Shown one piece after another: positions 24,185 to 37,069 of a stretch of 64,000 nucleotides of DNA (positions within the stretch are counted from its first letter, which is position 1; each line of letters begins with the position of its first letter). The stretch lies in NCBI RefSeq assembly GCF_026212465.1, contig NC_080048.1:32743254-32807253 (forward strand), given 5' to 3'. The position numbers and the translations under genes were made by a program. Source of the DNA: Amaranthus tricolor (taxonomy: Eukaryota; Streptophyta; Magnoliopsida; Caryophyllales; Amaranthaceae). Below the pieces are notes generated by a model. That model worked only from the letters and a program-made list of their open reading frames with translations. It was not told the DNA's origin and searched no databases.

Positions 24185-25737
24185 GGGCATGTTTGGTTGG
24201 CTCTTTTTTAATGGTATGGAATGGTATCACAACCATTCCAATGTTTGGTTAGGCATTTTTACATTGGGATGTCATACCCTCTGGATTCTCATCCCATTCC
24301 AATCCTCTGTAATCTCATACCCTCCTACCCCCAAGTTTCAAACTCCATTCCAAGATATTCAAACCCTAATTCACTCTCTTCCTTCAATTTGAGATTTTCG
24401 GTCAGCAAGCTTCCGCCTCCTTCAATCTCCGATCATCCACCAGAAATTTTCGGTCAGACCATCCCCCTCACCGGTGAACCTCCTGCTCCCTTATTTTTTC
24501 TTTTCTTTTCTCAGCCGTGTCTCGCACCCATCTACTGCCACCACCGCCATATTCCGATCATCCACCATATTTCCTGCTTCCTTCAAACTCCATTTTCTTT
24601 TTGCTGCCAACCTTCTTTCCTTTGGGCTCAACGGAATCCGGCCAGTCCTTGCCCTTTTCTTTCTTACCTTCTCTTTCGGGATTTTCATCGCCATTGTTTG
24701 CTGCCATTTTCAGTTTGTATTTTTTTTTTCTTTTGATTCAAAAATTGTTACGAGTTTCCACGGTTTTTGCCTTTATTTTTGGGAAAGTTTCGATTTGGAT
24801 GAAGGAAATTTGTTTCAATGGGGGAATTTGTCCGTTACTGTGATTAATTATACTGCAACTCCATTGCTATAGAAAAGTTTGGCATTACTTTGATGTAATT
24901 GTTCGCGGGTATGTTGAAATTTGTGTCTGGATTGTTTGAATGAGTGTTTCTTTGTTTCTTCAATGTTAGGGTTCTTTCTTAAGTTTTTATGTCCTTTAGG
25001 GTTCAGAAGTAAAAATGATTAAAATGGTAGTAATTTTCAAACCTTAACGGCACTTATGGACAGAGTTGACTATAAATTACCTATGGCTATGCTTGCTACT
25101 TGCTACTTTAATGGTGAGAAGTTTTGTATTGCTTTTCATGGGTGGGTTACAGGTTTTTTCTGTGTGTTTTTGCATATTTGATTCTTTGCATTAATCTGCT
25201 TGCTCATGTTCCCAATGGTGATTTCCTGCTTTGAAATCTTTTTTATGAGATATGACTTGCACAACCTTGATTCGATCCTCATCCATTGAATGACAAAATG
25301 ACTAATACAGTGATCTTGTGGACAAAATGACAAAATCAACCTCATTCATCCTAACTTGGGCAAGTGATGTAATGAAAATGCTTAACTTATAAATTATCTT
25401 GACTTTGTGTTTGGTTGTCAAAAACATATATTGGAATCTTTTTGAGTGAAAATGTATTGAATTAGTACTTTTTAATTAGTGGTAATTATCTATTTGCAAC
25501 ATAATATGTGTGTATGTATTTGTGTGTTTAATAAATGTATGTATGTATGTATGTATATATATATATAAACTGGACAGAGAATCCATTCCATAATTGAACC
25601 AAACAGTGTGAATGGATTGAATATCTATTACAGGATTGAACCAAACAGTTTTAGTCTGGTATGGGGTTCTGCATCCATACCATCCTGGTATGGGGTTCCT
25701 TACCATTCCAATCCTGCTCACTGAACCAAACGGACCC
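24185..25737. mobile_element. Harbinger/Tourist-like non-autonomous DNA transposon
   Basis: The ends are GGGCATGTTTGGTT and AACCAAACGGACCC, inverted repeats with two mismatches, flanked by the 3-bp duplication TTA (24182-24184 and 25738-25740), the hallmark of PIF/Harbinger elements. Sub-terminal zones carry ATTCCAAT/ATTGGAAT-type motifs and several GGTATGG units. No transposase is encoded. The stretch about 24390-24900 is CT-rich and less AT-biased than the surroundings; it looks like a captured leader plus intron-like sequence, but no source gene is recognised. The 171-codon open frame at 24221-24736 follows from this low-complexity composition and is not called a gene. Confidence 0.8.
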
Positions 25738-25740
25738 TTA

Positions 25741-26296
25741 AAGGATTTCAAACCTTGGTCACTCACGTGAAAGATAATATACTAACACATCTAAGGTATA
25801 TTTACATATACTAGACTTTAATTTGAATTTAAATGATATTTACTAACCTCAATTACTATACACTAAATGCACCCATTCATTCTACTATCCTCATCGTAAA
25901 CGATAAGAAGATGGTGGATTTGCAAAAGCACGTCCATTGACTATATTGAAATGGAAAACTATTTATATAGGAACTTGAAAGTAAAAGAGCATGATACATG
26001 AATACATTTGCTGTCAGTAGGAAAACATATAAACTCTATAGTCCCTTTTGCCAAAGAAAAGCTAACTAGAACAATGACCAAAATGGCAATATCCCAGAAA
26101 ATTACAGCCCTCAAATTAAAGGGAAGTGTGCTTTCTTCTTCCTGAATCCTAAATCCACACTGGTATGATACAAGAAAGATCCTCCTATGGCTCCATAGCA
26201 TCCTATTGAAGTCGCGGATTCATGAAGGTGCATCATAATCAGAAATCCATCGCGTGCATATCATGGTTTTAGCTGCGTATTACAAGGTGCCGCGAT
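25741..26296. other. 3' flank of SCR
   Basis: Downstream of the SCR stop codon on the minus strand; it should contain the 3' UTR. No further gene seen. Confidence 0.4.
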
Positions 26297-26762
26297 CTAC
26301 TGGCTCCTTGTACAGACTGTGCTCATAGTATGAGCATGAGAAGGCCTCCAAGCCGATGCAGTAAGCAAGCAAAGGTCTTTCCATCCAAGCTTAAGGGTAC
26401 CATTATCTTCCACCAGAGTGTACCCATCGGAAGGGAACATGCCTAAAAGCAATGTAGCTTGAGCTGCTGCATTACCGGCTAAGGAGATCCCTCTGAACCC
26501 AGACTGCTGTAATTTTTCTCTCCAGCTTGGGAACTTGGGATCTCCACTCCGTGAGGGACCTCCTATCGCTAAAACGTTTCTGATTTCCCTTGAGAAAAGT
26601 TGTTGCTCGACTACATGTCTCTCCTCACTATCTTCACCGTAGCTTGCTCCCAAGGAATCAAAAAGGGCCGAGTAGTAGTGGATTGCCTCCACAAATCTTC
26701 CGAGGAAGGTGCCTGTTCGGCTCAGGTCTTGCTCTACTACTGTTACAACTTTTGGAGCCAAT
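26297..26762 (-). CDS. SCR: SCARECROW GRAS transcription factor, exon 2
   Basis: This exon encodes the last 154 residues of a 772-residue SCR protein, completing the C-terminal half of the GRAS domain: [14 protein letters not shown], the segment [19 protein letters not shown], the conserved [11 protein letters not shown], and the SAW motif (LTASAW near the end). The acceptor TTTGCAG lies at 26763 onward, and joining to exon 1 restores an uninterrupted frame (CAA AG|A TTG, Gln-Arg-Leu), the same intron position as in Arabidopsis SCR. After SAW there is a 14-residue extension rich in Ser, Thr and His, longer than the Arabidopsis tail (recalled). No lesion is seen, so the gene looks functional. 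Confidence 0.96.
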
Positions 26763-29538
26763 CTGCAAAAACATTTATTCATATACTTAGCTATATTCCC
26801 ATCAACTCATTTCAAGACATTATTTTCAGGTATATATCATATGCATGCCCCATCGTCTGATTCGTATCCTATCTTAGGGGTAAACGGGTTTGGAGGAATC
26901 AACATTCACAAAGATTTGAACCCAAGGGCATCCCCTGGAATGCGAGGCACCACTCCGTTGAGTGGGGCCTAGCAACTCAAGAGCATATTGTTGTTGTAAT
27001 CAGATCACACCAAACAAAACAAGAATGTTAAGACTAGAACTAGAATAAACCTAATAAGTTCACACCAGAACTCCTTACATGTGAAAATGACACATAATCA
27101 CAAGTTCAAGGTTCATTAAGAATTTGTACCCTAGAAAAGATAAACTTTCGACATTGTATTTTAAGTTTCATTTAGGGATGTAATTTGAGACATGTGGGTT
27201 ACTTAATAGCTTCGGAAATGTTCTTTTCACCTCAAAGAAATAAAATTGAGAAATGATTCAGATAAAAGCTAATAAAAAATTCTATTTCCATGTACAATAA
27301 ATTTAATGCCCAAAAATAAAGAGAAGAAAGTCTTGGTTTTTTATCAGAGTTTGAAAACATAGTAGTTATTGAAAATAAAAGAGCATGACATATTTTTCCT
27401 AAAAATATTAGACAGAAAGATCTTGATTTGAAAATGCAAAATAGACATAACAACCATACTAATAAGATTAACAATTAAAAACAAACAATTGGCCAAAAAA
27501 GTCCAATGGAATGCCCCAACCAAATGCACATGGAAATTATATCCTAACAAGTTAACCATGATGAACAATCTAATGAAAAAAATTTGATTAGAGATAATGT
27601 TTTGACAACATATTGAGACATCTGACAAGTACGCAATATATTTGCACTTTATATAAACTAATGTAGTGCAAAGATTTTAAATACCCTATTTATTTTTACA
27701 ATGTCTTTCAAAATCAGGTCTTTCATTATATCAAAAGATAAAAAATTTTCCACTTTAAGAAAAATAATTCCAAATAAAATATATTGTAACATTACATTCT
27801 AAAATTAATTCAAATATAAAAAAAGTTTATGAACAAATCACGTAAAAAGTATTACTCAGAACGGGGGCCTGAATAGCACAATTTAATATTTAAGGCCCCT
27901 TATTTTTGGTAACATGGCTATCCTTTGAAAATCATTCATATTTCAAGTCTAAATTGAAATGTTTTGGTGTCTTACTACCCGTGTCTGAATAACATAGATT
28001 TTCATATTTCAAAGTTCCAAACACTACTATTTCATTATGTATTGCATAGTATAGACATTAGACAACCCCACATGAAATAAAAGTAAAATTTTCGTCTCTT
28101 TTCTGTAAAGGTTAACAGTAGTATAGTCAATTCTCCATTCCCAACACAAGCATTATCTTTTGATATTCCAATCAAGTTTAATACTCTCCTCATATCAAAG
28201 TGTAACTTTTCATGTTGCTTTGGGCTCAACAATCTTCCATAATTCCCAATTAAGTAACAAAATCATAACTTAGAACCTTCTACAAAAGCATGAATTTCAC
28301 TTTTGCTGATAGCCTTGGTACACTCTTTTTTCCCCACAAGTAAAGAAAAGTGTGATCCTGATCCACTTCCTTATTTCAATAAGGAAATGACATATCTACT
28401 AAAAATCTTCAAAGCTTATATTATGTGCTTATAAAGTTGCAAATATCATAACCGATCCAAAATTGCCCATAAATCGACCCAACTTGTGTCAAACCCGACA
28501 AAAGAATACTCTATTAAACGTCCGAAATCTAACTACTCGGATATGCAAACATACATCAAACTCAAAAAAGTTGATTTATGAACTCAGACTCAACTCAAAC
28601 GGTACGTTCAACACATCTAGAGGCTACACCCTCTAGCTTAGGTCTATTGTCATTAACCAAATTTCTTGGTGCACATTAGTCTCTTCGTGTATTCCAAGAT
28701 AATTATTCAAAACTACATGAATTGTAAGCTCAACACTTTGATTCCCCTAGCAAATAGGTTTTACTTATTCTACTAAGTAGGGAACCCTCTAGTCTTCCCA
28801 TATTTGAGTAACAATGAAAAGTCTATTCTGACATTATTCATAATAAAACCAAATTAGTACTATCATTCATGCCGTTTCTCATATCCCCATGTCTTTTTAC
28901 CATGGTAAAGAAGTACTCTTTCTATGAATTAATCTTATTTTCCTTTTTAGTTTATCCTGTTAAAATTGTCTTATTTTAACTTTTGGCCATGACCATACTT
29001 TTTAATTTTTGTTCATACATTTAACTCGCATTAAGATCCATCCACCCATTTTTTTTCCACTCCCGTGTAAAATATTATTGCTTTTGTGTTACTACATTTG
29101 TGCTTGGGGCTATGTCGTTGGGAATCAAGAGGATTGTTATGACTCAGTTATTGTTACTTCTCTGCGTAAAATACTACCTTCATTTCAATAACTTAGTCAT
29201 TTAGTTTTTTAAATTATTCACAGCTCACTCTTATTCTCTCATTTGTATTTTATTCATGATCTATAAGTTAAAACATAGTCAAATAGGATCTTGTTTAATT
29301 TATCTAACGCTATAACTTTTTATAATTTTAATTATGCACTGTAAGAGACATCAATATATGTAATGAAATGGGAAATGGAGGGAGTACAAAACATTGCATG
29401 TGTAGAACCAGTAAATGGAGCAAACTCACATATCACAAATATAATATAGCAAATCTATGGTTTAATCTATGATATGTATCAAAATTCAAAACAAATGTAT
29501 GGTACAAAAATGAAACAAAAATGAAGTATCTTTTTTAC
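26763..29538 (-). other. SCR intron, 2776 bp
   Basis: GT-AG intron: donor AAAG|GTAAAA at 29538, acceptor TTTTTGCAG|ATTGG at 26763. It is AT-rich, with poly(A/T)-rich stretches and no open frame of note. It is far larger than the single short intron of Arabidopsis SCR (from memory), and no recognisable element accounts for the expansion. Confidence 0.93.
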
Positions 29539-31391
29539 CTTTGCAAGAGCCAAAGAGTGTTGGTATCAGACCCAGTAACATCATACAAAGAATGCTGCAA
29601 CCAATGAACAGCAACAGCTTCTCTTTTACTCACATGCAATTTTTCCAAATCCAAATTCCCTATCTTCTCCGCCACCGGAATGAACTCAAACGGCAAACCC
29701 AACTTCTCCGCAAAGTCCGACAACCGTTTTCCGGTTGCTTCAAGGGCTTCCATCGACGTCCCAAGCCCAGTAAGCCTAACAAATGGGGGCCCACCAGGCC
29801 TAGATGCTAAAATATGAAAAAGCCCAGGCCATTGTAAGCCCTGCATGATATCAAGATCAATAATATGAACTCTTTCCTCTCTTTGAAAAGCCTCTTGAAT
29901 TGCTTGGTTAGCTGTAAAATGTGAGAATTTTACAAATGGGCTTATTCCATTGAAAACTTGGAAAGCAGAAAGTAGTTTTTGGTGATGTGGGATTGAAGGT
30001 AATGAGGTATGAATGCCGAGGCGAGAGCTCACTAAACGAGCTGACATCGCCTCAGAGAAATATGCAGCCACACGCTGGGCGGAGGTTCCGAATGGTGTGG
30101 CCCATTCGGAGATTTCGACGAGCATTCTGTCAGCTTCTTGGAATTTCTCCGCAGAAACAGCTTCGGCACATTGTAGTAAAAGGGTGAGAAGGTGAAGTCC
30201 CTCTTCATCCCTCTTACGTTGTCGAAGCTCCTCCCTCTCCCGAGCCTTTGCCACAGCAGTAATTTCCTGCGGTGGCGGAGGAGGTTGGGGGGCTGGTGGG
30301 GTTGGAGTATCAGATGGAGATTCCTCCGTCCTTACTCCAGACCCAACAGCCTGATCAGAATCCCGGGTCTCCCGCGACTCGGTATTATGATCAGAAGTCC
30401 CTTCCACAACACGACATGTCTCGGGTTGCAGAATGTTATGGGTTGGGTTTGGGATTTGAGTTGCGTTTATACTTCCACCAACACAACCGTCATTGATTTG
30501 GGTTGGATTTGAGATTTGGTTTGCTGTGTTTACAGTTACACCTCCCCAGTTCATATTTGCACTACATTCAATAGAAGAAGGTTGTGGGAAACACTCCATT
30601 TCACTCAAATTAAAATAAGGTTTATTATTCAAACTAGTTTGACTTGAATTACTGGTATGAATCCGAGAAAACACAGGTTGTTGATTCTGCTGTTTATGAT
30701 ACTGGGTTTGAGAAATTGTTGGTTGTGGTACTGGCGGAGGATCCGCCAATGAACGGAGCCTAAACTCAATAACAGCACCAAGATTAGGGTTACAAGGATA
30801 AATAATCTCTCTAACATTTTGTATCAAATGAGGAATCGACACAGAATTTGAACTCTGAATCAAATCCTTAATAATACCATCTACCCATCCTGGATCCTCC
30901 GTGGAAGCCGGAGTTGTAGCCACCGCCGACCCCAAACCCGATCCCGAACCCGGAACATTACTCATAATCCCCATACTAGTTCTAGTACTATTTGAACCCA
31001 TGACAACATTTCTCTCTACAACAGGAGGAAACAAAGGCAACCCAGAAAACCCACAAACAAGAGGTTGTTGTTGTTGTTGATCATTTCCAGCATTAAACAC
31101 ACCCGAATCATTAACCGAACTAATCTGTTGTTGATCAATTAATTCATTAGAACCCGGAGAAGGGCGTTCCATTTCAGAAGCTGTCCTTTTCCGAACCATT
31201 TTGTGAGTAACATTCTCATCCATTGTTGAAGTATGAGGATTAGACGACGACATTAGATGAAAAAGAGAAGTGGAGTAGTTGGAAAATGGATTTGAAGATT
31301 GATTAGTTTGAGAATTAATAGAATTATTAGCATAATAAAAAGGGGAGAGGAGTATATTTGGGTCAGGAAAGAAGGTAGAAGAAGCAGCCAT
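29539..31391 (-). CDS. SCR: SCARECROW GRAS transcription factor, exon 1
   Basis: Encodes residues 1-617 plus two bases of codon 618. SCR is a nuclear regulator that, with SHORT-ROOT, specifies endodermis and the asymmetric division of ground tissue and supports the root stem-cell niche (family knowledge). The first ~390 residues are variable, with Ser/Asn-rich stretches, a Gln run (105-109), a basic patch KMVRKR (64-69) and a Pro run (about 363-375). Inside this, the SCR-typical N-terminal block WVDGIIKDLIQ...FRLRSL (169-215) is conserved. The GRAS domain starts near 397 with LHRI (LLTLLLQCAEAVSAE), then VHIID at 508-512 within DLDIMQGLQWPG, LHRII with TGLGTSMEAL, and PFEF (567-570). A pyrimidine-rich leader precedes the ATG. 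LISCL or SCL8-type GRAS proteins lack this N-terminal block and intron, so SCR is the clear call. Confidence 0.97.
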
Positions 31392-31500
31392 ACAGAAAGA
31401 GGGAGAAGAAGAAAAGGATGAAAAATGTCTGTGGGGATGATAGAAACTGAAAGGGAGGGAGGGGGGGAAGGTGGTGGGTGGTTGTGTTTTTTGGAGAGAT
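31392..31500 (-). promoter_or_regulatory. SCR 5' leader / proximal promoter, pyrimidine-rich
   Basis: On the coding strand this stretch is strongly C/T-rich (for example CTTCTTCTCCCTCTTTCTG just before the ATG and a run of CCCTCCCTCCC), typical of plant Y-patch leaders. No obvious TATA box was found within 100 bp. Confidence 0.35.
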
Positions 31501-32880
31501 TAGATGTAGAAGAATGGATGTGTTCTCATTGTCGTCATTTTTCTTGACTTATGTTAATTGGCATCCTAACATGGTCACCTTCACTTTTTAAGTGTCTTTG
31601 TACATACTCTTTATTGAAATTTTAAAGTATCCTTTTACTAATTTAATATTGGGTTGTTTTAAGGTGGATTGTATCTAAAAAGGTCTTTGAAATTTGGTTT
31701 GTAACGGGCTTAGCTCTTGTAATCTGTTTGTTTGATCATTGGATCGTATTTGTTTTTTAAAAAAAGATTGTATAACTAAATTAATTTTGAATTAAAACCA
31801 ACTTTTTAGCTAGCTTATATATTTATTAAATAAAGTATATGTTTTTGTTGTTCGGCCAACCAAAACGACAAAAATCAAAATTTAATTAAAAAACTAAGAA
31901 AAAAAATCATTTGTCAAATACATTTATTCCTCTTTTTTTGAAAGGAACACATTTATTTCTTTTAAGTAGCTTTAGATGGCTTTTAATATTTTTACTTAAG
32001 TTAAAATATTACTCCATTTCTTTCGTTCCTTTGAAACTGACAAGAAAAATATACGATGAGAATGTGGAATCATAACTAAAATCAAACATCTATAAAATTA
32101 AAGATACAGATCAAAATAGAAATTTTATCGAGTTCAAAGGTAAATAAAAAAATTCAAAGGTAGTTACAAAACACATGTGGTTCAAAGAATAAAATATATT
32201 CAAAATTACTCTATTTTTCTCGTTAAAATAACATCATTTGACTAAAAAGTTATCACCTATTTGAGTTAAATAAATAATGTTATTTAAGAGAAACATAGAT
32301 AACTAATAGTTCCTTTCTCTTCTTTTTTAGTTGCTCACATATAATTTTTAGCGCAGTCCAATGTGTTTATCAAGTTATTTATATCTGAAGTTTTATGTAA
32401 TTAAAATTATAAAAAAATCTCATATCATGAAAATATGGAATGAAATGTATAAAAAAAAATTCCACATAATTACTTTTTCTCTATAATATAACCGTAAAAA
32501 ATAACATAAAATAATAAATATAACAAAAATTAATTTTAAACCAATTAAAAAACGAGAAAAATACTTAACAACTACAGCCAATAGTTACTCCCTCATGTAA
32601 GGGTTACTTTTGTAAACAAATTCCTAATCTTTGGTATATGAATCATGGGTTGTTTTGAGAAGTCTTTGTCCTCTTTTAACTTTTTATGTTAATTTTTTAA
32701 AATAATATTATTGATGATGAAATGACAAGGGACAATTTGTTTACAAGGGAGTAGTGATATATTCTTTGCCTCAACTATTTTTTTTTTTTGAAGAATTATC
32801 CACTTGAATTTATTTTTAAGAGGTAGATTAAAGATACACGCTTCTAGATGTAGAATGAACGTAAAGATTATTATTTATCA
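31501..32880. other. SCR upstream region, no gene seen
   Basis: AT-rich; probably includes the distal promoter. Short A and T runs only. Confidence 0.4.
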
Positions 32881-32892
32881 TAAATTCGTCGT

Positions 32893-33132
32893 CTCTTTTC
32901 GAGAGATCGTCTTCAATTGCATCGGCCTATTATGTATTTTTTAAATATTTAAGTAGGCATTAAGAATAATGTAAGTAGACATTTAAAATATTAAAAGTAG
33001 GTATTAAGGATACGGTAAGTAAGTATTAAGGATAACGTAAGTAGACATTTAGAATACGATAAGTAAGCATTAATCTATAATGGGTTAGACTTGAAATTCA
33101 TCTCTCAAAGAAACGGACTCTCAAGAGACTAA
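32893..33132 (+). mobile_element. MITE, second member of the 12106-12402 family
   Basis: The left end is TCTTTTCGAGAGATCGTCTTC and the right end is CTCAAAGAAACGG...CTCTCAAGAGAC. The interior has about six variants of AAGTAGGCATTAAGGATAATGT, the reverse complement of the units in the copy at 12106-12402. Confidence 0.6.
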
Positions 33133-34011
33133 CCGAATATTTATTAATAAAAGTATGAACAACTTCGGTTCGGTCGTATTAATTTATTTCAATTTAAGTA
33201 AATTGTGATTATTTATTTTCTCACATTTGCACTTGTATTTAATGAACTTTCATCCAATAATTTGAAAATAATGAACTCTCTTAGACTGATTTAGTTAGTT
33301 TACTCCTATATTTTAGATTTATTATTGAATTTATTTTTTCTATCTTGGTGTTTTTGGTTTGAATTTGATTGAAAAACAAATATAAGTTAATCTGGATTGA
33401 TTTCGATAATGACTAAATATAATTTGAATTTGGATTGAAACTACATAAACTGACTTGAATTTTGTTCAATTTAATTTATGAATAAATACAAATATTGACT
33501 ATAAATCTTTTACCCAAAGACGGTCAAAATGACCGATAGAAAACATTAATTCATTTTCCTTGTCTGTAAAAATTTTTTGGCCATATGAAACAAATAAGCA
33601 GGCAATAACTTAGGGTTTTTTTTAGAAGCTAAGTGTTTTGATGCACTTTTACTTTATTAACTCATGTAAGGGCTTACATTTCCTTGTTTAAACAATTAAA
33701 CTATAGTAAGTATAGTCACTATAGTCACTAAGTTTTAAAAACTTTTCTTGCATGAACCTTCTTATATAAAATTTCAAAAAATAAATAAATAAATAAAAAT
33801 TATTTGTAAGAAAAATAGAGGGACTACTAGTATTTGTGCTCTAGGCTCTTTGAATAAAATGTGCAAATCCAACTTAACTATAGAACTCTCTCTATTTTTC
33901 AATGTTTTTTTTTAGTTTTTGTCACTATTAAACATAGTTAATTCTTAATTTATAAATTAAATATAGTTAAGTAAAAGTTCATCTTAATATAAAGATAAAG
34001 GTAAATATAAT

Positions 34012-34213
34012 GGACACTTTCAATATTCCGCACAAGGCAGGATTCGGGTGAGGGTTTTTTCCTGAAAAATACAAACAAATCATACATGTTCTTCTCAAGG
34101 AGGGAGTAAAGAGGATGCGCGCAGTCCAAAAACCCCCAACTGATACCTGCGGCCAGTAGGAGTCGAACCCCAAAACTTCTGCTCAACGTGCAGATGCTTA
34201 ATCAATGGATCAT
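34012..34213 (-). mobile_element. tRNA-derived SINE, family B, copy 1
   Basis: On the minus strand a degenerate box A (near ATCCATTGATTAAGC) is followed by a consensus box B (GGGTTCGACTCC), a ~100-bp body with ACTCCCTCCTTGAG, and the 3' segment GCCTTGTGCGGAATATTG. The copy at 46406-46611 matches along its full length. The 3' segment resembles that of plant Au-like SINEs from memory. Confidence 0.7.
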
Positions 34214-36520
34214 AACTTTTTTATGATTTTAAATTAATGTATTGGACAGTGTTCATACTGTTGTCCAAAATTCATCTAAATAGCTCCAACTAAGTATAAT
34301 TTGACCCGATTTAATATAACACATGTATAAAAATCAAAATCAAATTATTGAAATATTTACATATACTTAAAAACACAAACTAATCCAATTTAAAATATAA
34401 TATCTTAAACGCGCCTGGATATTCCAATGATGTGTGTGCAAAATCAAATGGGATACAAATATAGAAATGGAGGGAGTATGCTTATCTATGAAAGGTAATT
34501 CTAATGTACCACTTATCCTCGTTGATAGGATACTCTCTCAAACAATCCATGTTAAGCTAATACTAGTTAAGGATAAAAATTTGTAAGTATGCCAAAGAAA
34601 ACTACAAAATGGGGTAATAGATTTTTGTCTTGAACGAATATAATGGTTTGATATTGATTATTTCCCTCTAATGAAATTAATACAACTTTGTCAAGAGTTA
34701 TCATATACTTACAGGACATATACACATATTCATAAAGTGATTGAAATAATAAAAAGTGTTCATAATTATAAATGGAGAGTGATAGTCTTTCATTCGAATT
34801 TAATATAAATAATACTTCAACTATAAATCTCAAGTCTAAACACAATCTAAAATCAAGTTTAGTTCAAACAATAGAGTGCGCACACATATAATCATAACAC
34901 TTGGATGTCATACTAACTTGACCTAAGTAATTATGGAGGAACAGAGAGAGTTAAAAAATCTTTCTAAACCTAATTACAAAATTTTTATATTTATATTTAA
35001 CCTAATTAAATATTTTAATGACGCTAAACAAAGGAGAAAAGTATAGATCATAGTAACGTTGAAAAATCAAGCAAACATTCTTAGAAAATGTGCTCTACTC
35101 ATCTTAGTAATTTGCATAGTCTACATTGAAAAGGTCACAAGTCCCAAAATCCTATAAAATATAATATAAATACTTTATAATTGGGAGTAGTGTACAAAAT
35201 TTGGGCACGGAGACCATAATGAAAGGGTGCCCACTTTAGAAAAGAAAATAAGCTTTACAAGTCTCGACATTGAGTAGTACGCTGTACTAGATAGTAAGTA
35301 GGGATAGGAGAGAAAGAGAGTGTGTAAAGAGTCAAACAAGAAGCCAAATATCATGAAAAAGCTGACAAATAATAGATGCTAGTGTTGAAAGCAAAATGTC
35401 AAACACTAACGTCGCTTTTTGGGGGGTACTAGCTCACCATGAGCCATGAGGTGCTCCCATCTTTCCCCACTTACCATTGAATATTATGCCCCACGGGCAG
35501 AGATGGACACGGGTCGAATTAGCATACAGGTCAAGCAAATATGACCCGCATGTGACCCGACATATTGGAGAAACAAAATTACGGACTATGAATGTTAAGT
35601 GACGATGAGCAAGATTTGAGCTTGGCATAACAATTGATCTGCTTTTTGGCACAAGGCACGACCTACCTTGTGCAAGACTCGTATTTTGGAGAAACTAACT
35701 TATTATGAGGGTGGTTTTTCCATGCCTACTTGCCATCAAATATCCATATCAATAAGATATTTGAGCATCGCCAGTAAAATCATTGGAATCGCTTAAAGTC
35801 ATTGATATCGTACAATTTTGCAAAATGAAGATTTCAATTCACGCGAAATGTCTTAAATATTTTAAGTCATGCGATAGTTCTTGTCTTCTTGACCTATTTG
35901 ATATTTTCAAATTGAAAAACGCCTTTTACATTTTCACCTTTCTTTATCATTTTCTGCAATACTTCTCCGCTATTTCTTTCTTCCATGTTTTTACTCAAGC
36001 TAAGTCGTCATCATCAATCATATTTTGAGTTTTTGTAGTTATGATTTAGATTGTGTATTATTTTGATTTTGATTTGAAAGTTCGTCTTTTGATATTTTTT
36101 TTCACTTTATGTTGTAGTATTATTTTGACTCAATCTACGTGAACATAAATAAGTTGTTAATCTTATATAATTGTTATTGAGACCTCATACATTCGATCTT
36201 AATTGGGTGAACCTCGTTAAATCTTTGTGTTGTTATTATCTCCTTTAAACACCGTTTTTATTGACAATGTAATTTGTTTGTCACAAGACTTTATACATTC
36301 GATCTTGGTGATATTAGAGATTGAGACACGTTGTTTGATCTCTAATATAGCATCGTTTTCAAAATGTTATTGAATTACAAACAAGAATTAGACATTTTAT
36401 GAATTATTGTAAAAGTTTTTGAAAAAATGAATCTAAGTATTTTTTACATTGTATACAAATGTGACTTTCAAAAGTTACGGTCACGTAAAATCAAATTGCG
36501 AAGAGGCGAATGCTAAATTA
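34214..36520. other. intergenic, no gene seen
   Basis: AT-rich; a short GC-richer patch at about 35440-35580 contains CCCGCATGTGACCCG-type sequence, possibly repeat-derived. Open frames here are short and unconvincing. Confidence 0.4.
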
Positions 36521-36529
36521 GAGAAGTAG

Positions 36530-36860
36530 AGGATGTTTTTAGAAGGCAAAGGATTGAGACCCAGAGGTAATTGTTGGGAATGATGTTGTTTTGCATACAA
36601 ACAAGTTTAAATATTTGAGATTGGTTATCCAAAGTGATGGGGAAATTAATGGAGAAGCACATCGAGTATAAGCAGGATGGGCTAAGTCATTAAGTGGTGA
36701 GCGTTGATTGGTGTGCTTTGGGATAACTGTCCGATTAGTCTTAAAGGTAAATTATACTGAGTTGCAATTAGACCTGCATTATTGTATGAAACAAAATATT
36801 AGCCCCTTAAGAAGTTGTTTGAGCAAAGGATGAAGTTGTAGAGATGCAAAAGCCGACTTG
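36530..36860 (+). pseudogene. RTE-type LINE reverse transcriptase remnant
   Basis: Translation across several frames and stops gives pieces typical of the C-terminus of RTE-clade LINE proteins: NDVVLHTNKFKYL, QSDGEING, the AGWAK block, LKGKLY*VAIRPALLYET, and KKLFEQRMKL. These align in order with the better preserved copy at 41676-42584 (opposite strand). Only the 3' part of an element is present and it is heavily decayed. Confidence 0.7.
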
Positions 36861-37069
36861 GCTTTTGGTTATGTTTTCTTCGTTTATTTGCTTTTTTTGA
36901 CTTAACTTAGGGCATAGGTAATTATCCTTTTGTCCGTACTTTGTCACAAGGTCTTTAACTTATTATACTTATACTTTAGTATAATTAGCATACTTATGTT
37001 ATAAAATGTTACTTTATTTATTAAATAAACAATAAAATAAAGTTACGAGTTTGTAAAAGGAAATAAATT

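Noticed and set aside
24221..24872. Open frames of 171 and 132 codons with Pro/Phe/Ser-rich translation
   Set aside because: They overlap in several frames in CT-rich DNA inside a Harbinger-like element and show no domain or plausible promoter.
26590..26972. Plus-strand open frames of 66-87 codons
   Set aside because: Antisense to SCR exon 2 and running into its intron.
35434..35652. A 72-codon minus-strand open frame with a GC-richer base composition
   Set aside because: No recognisable domain or signal; the sequence looks repeat-derived (CCCG and GACCCG motifs).
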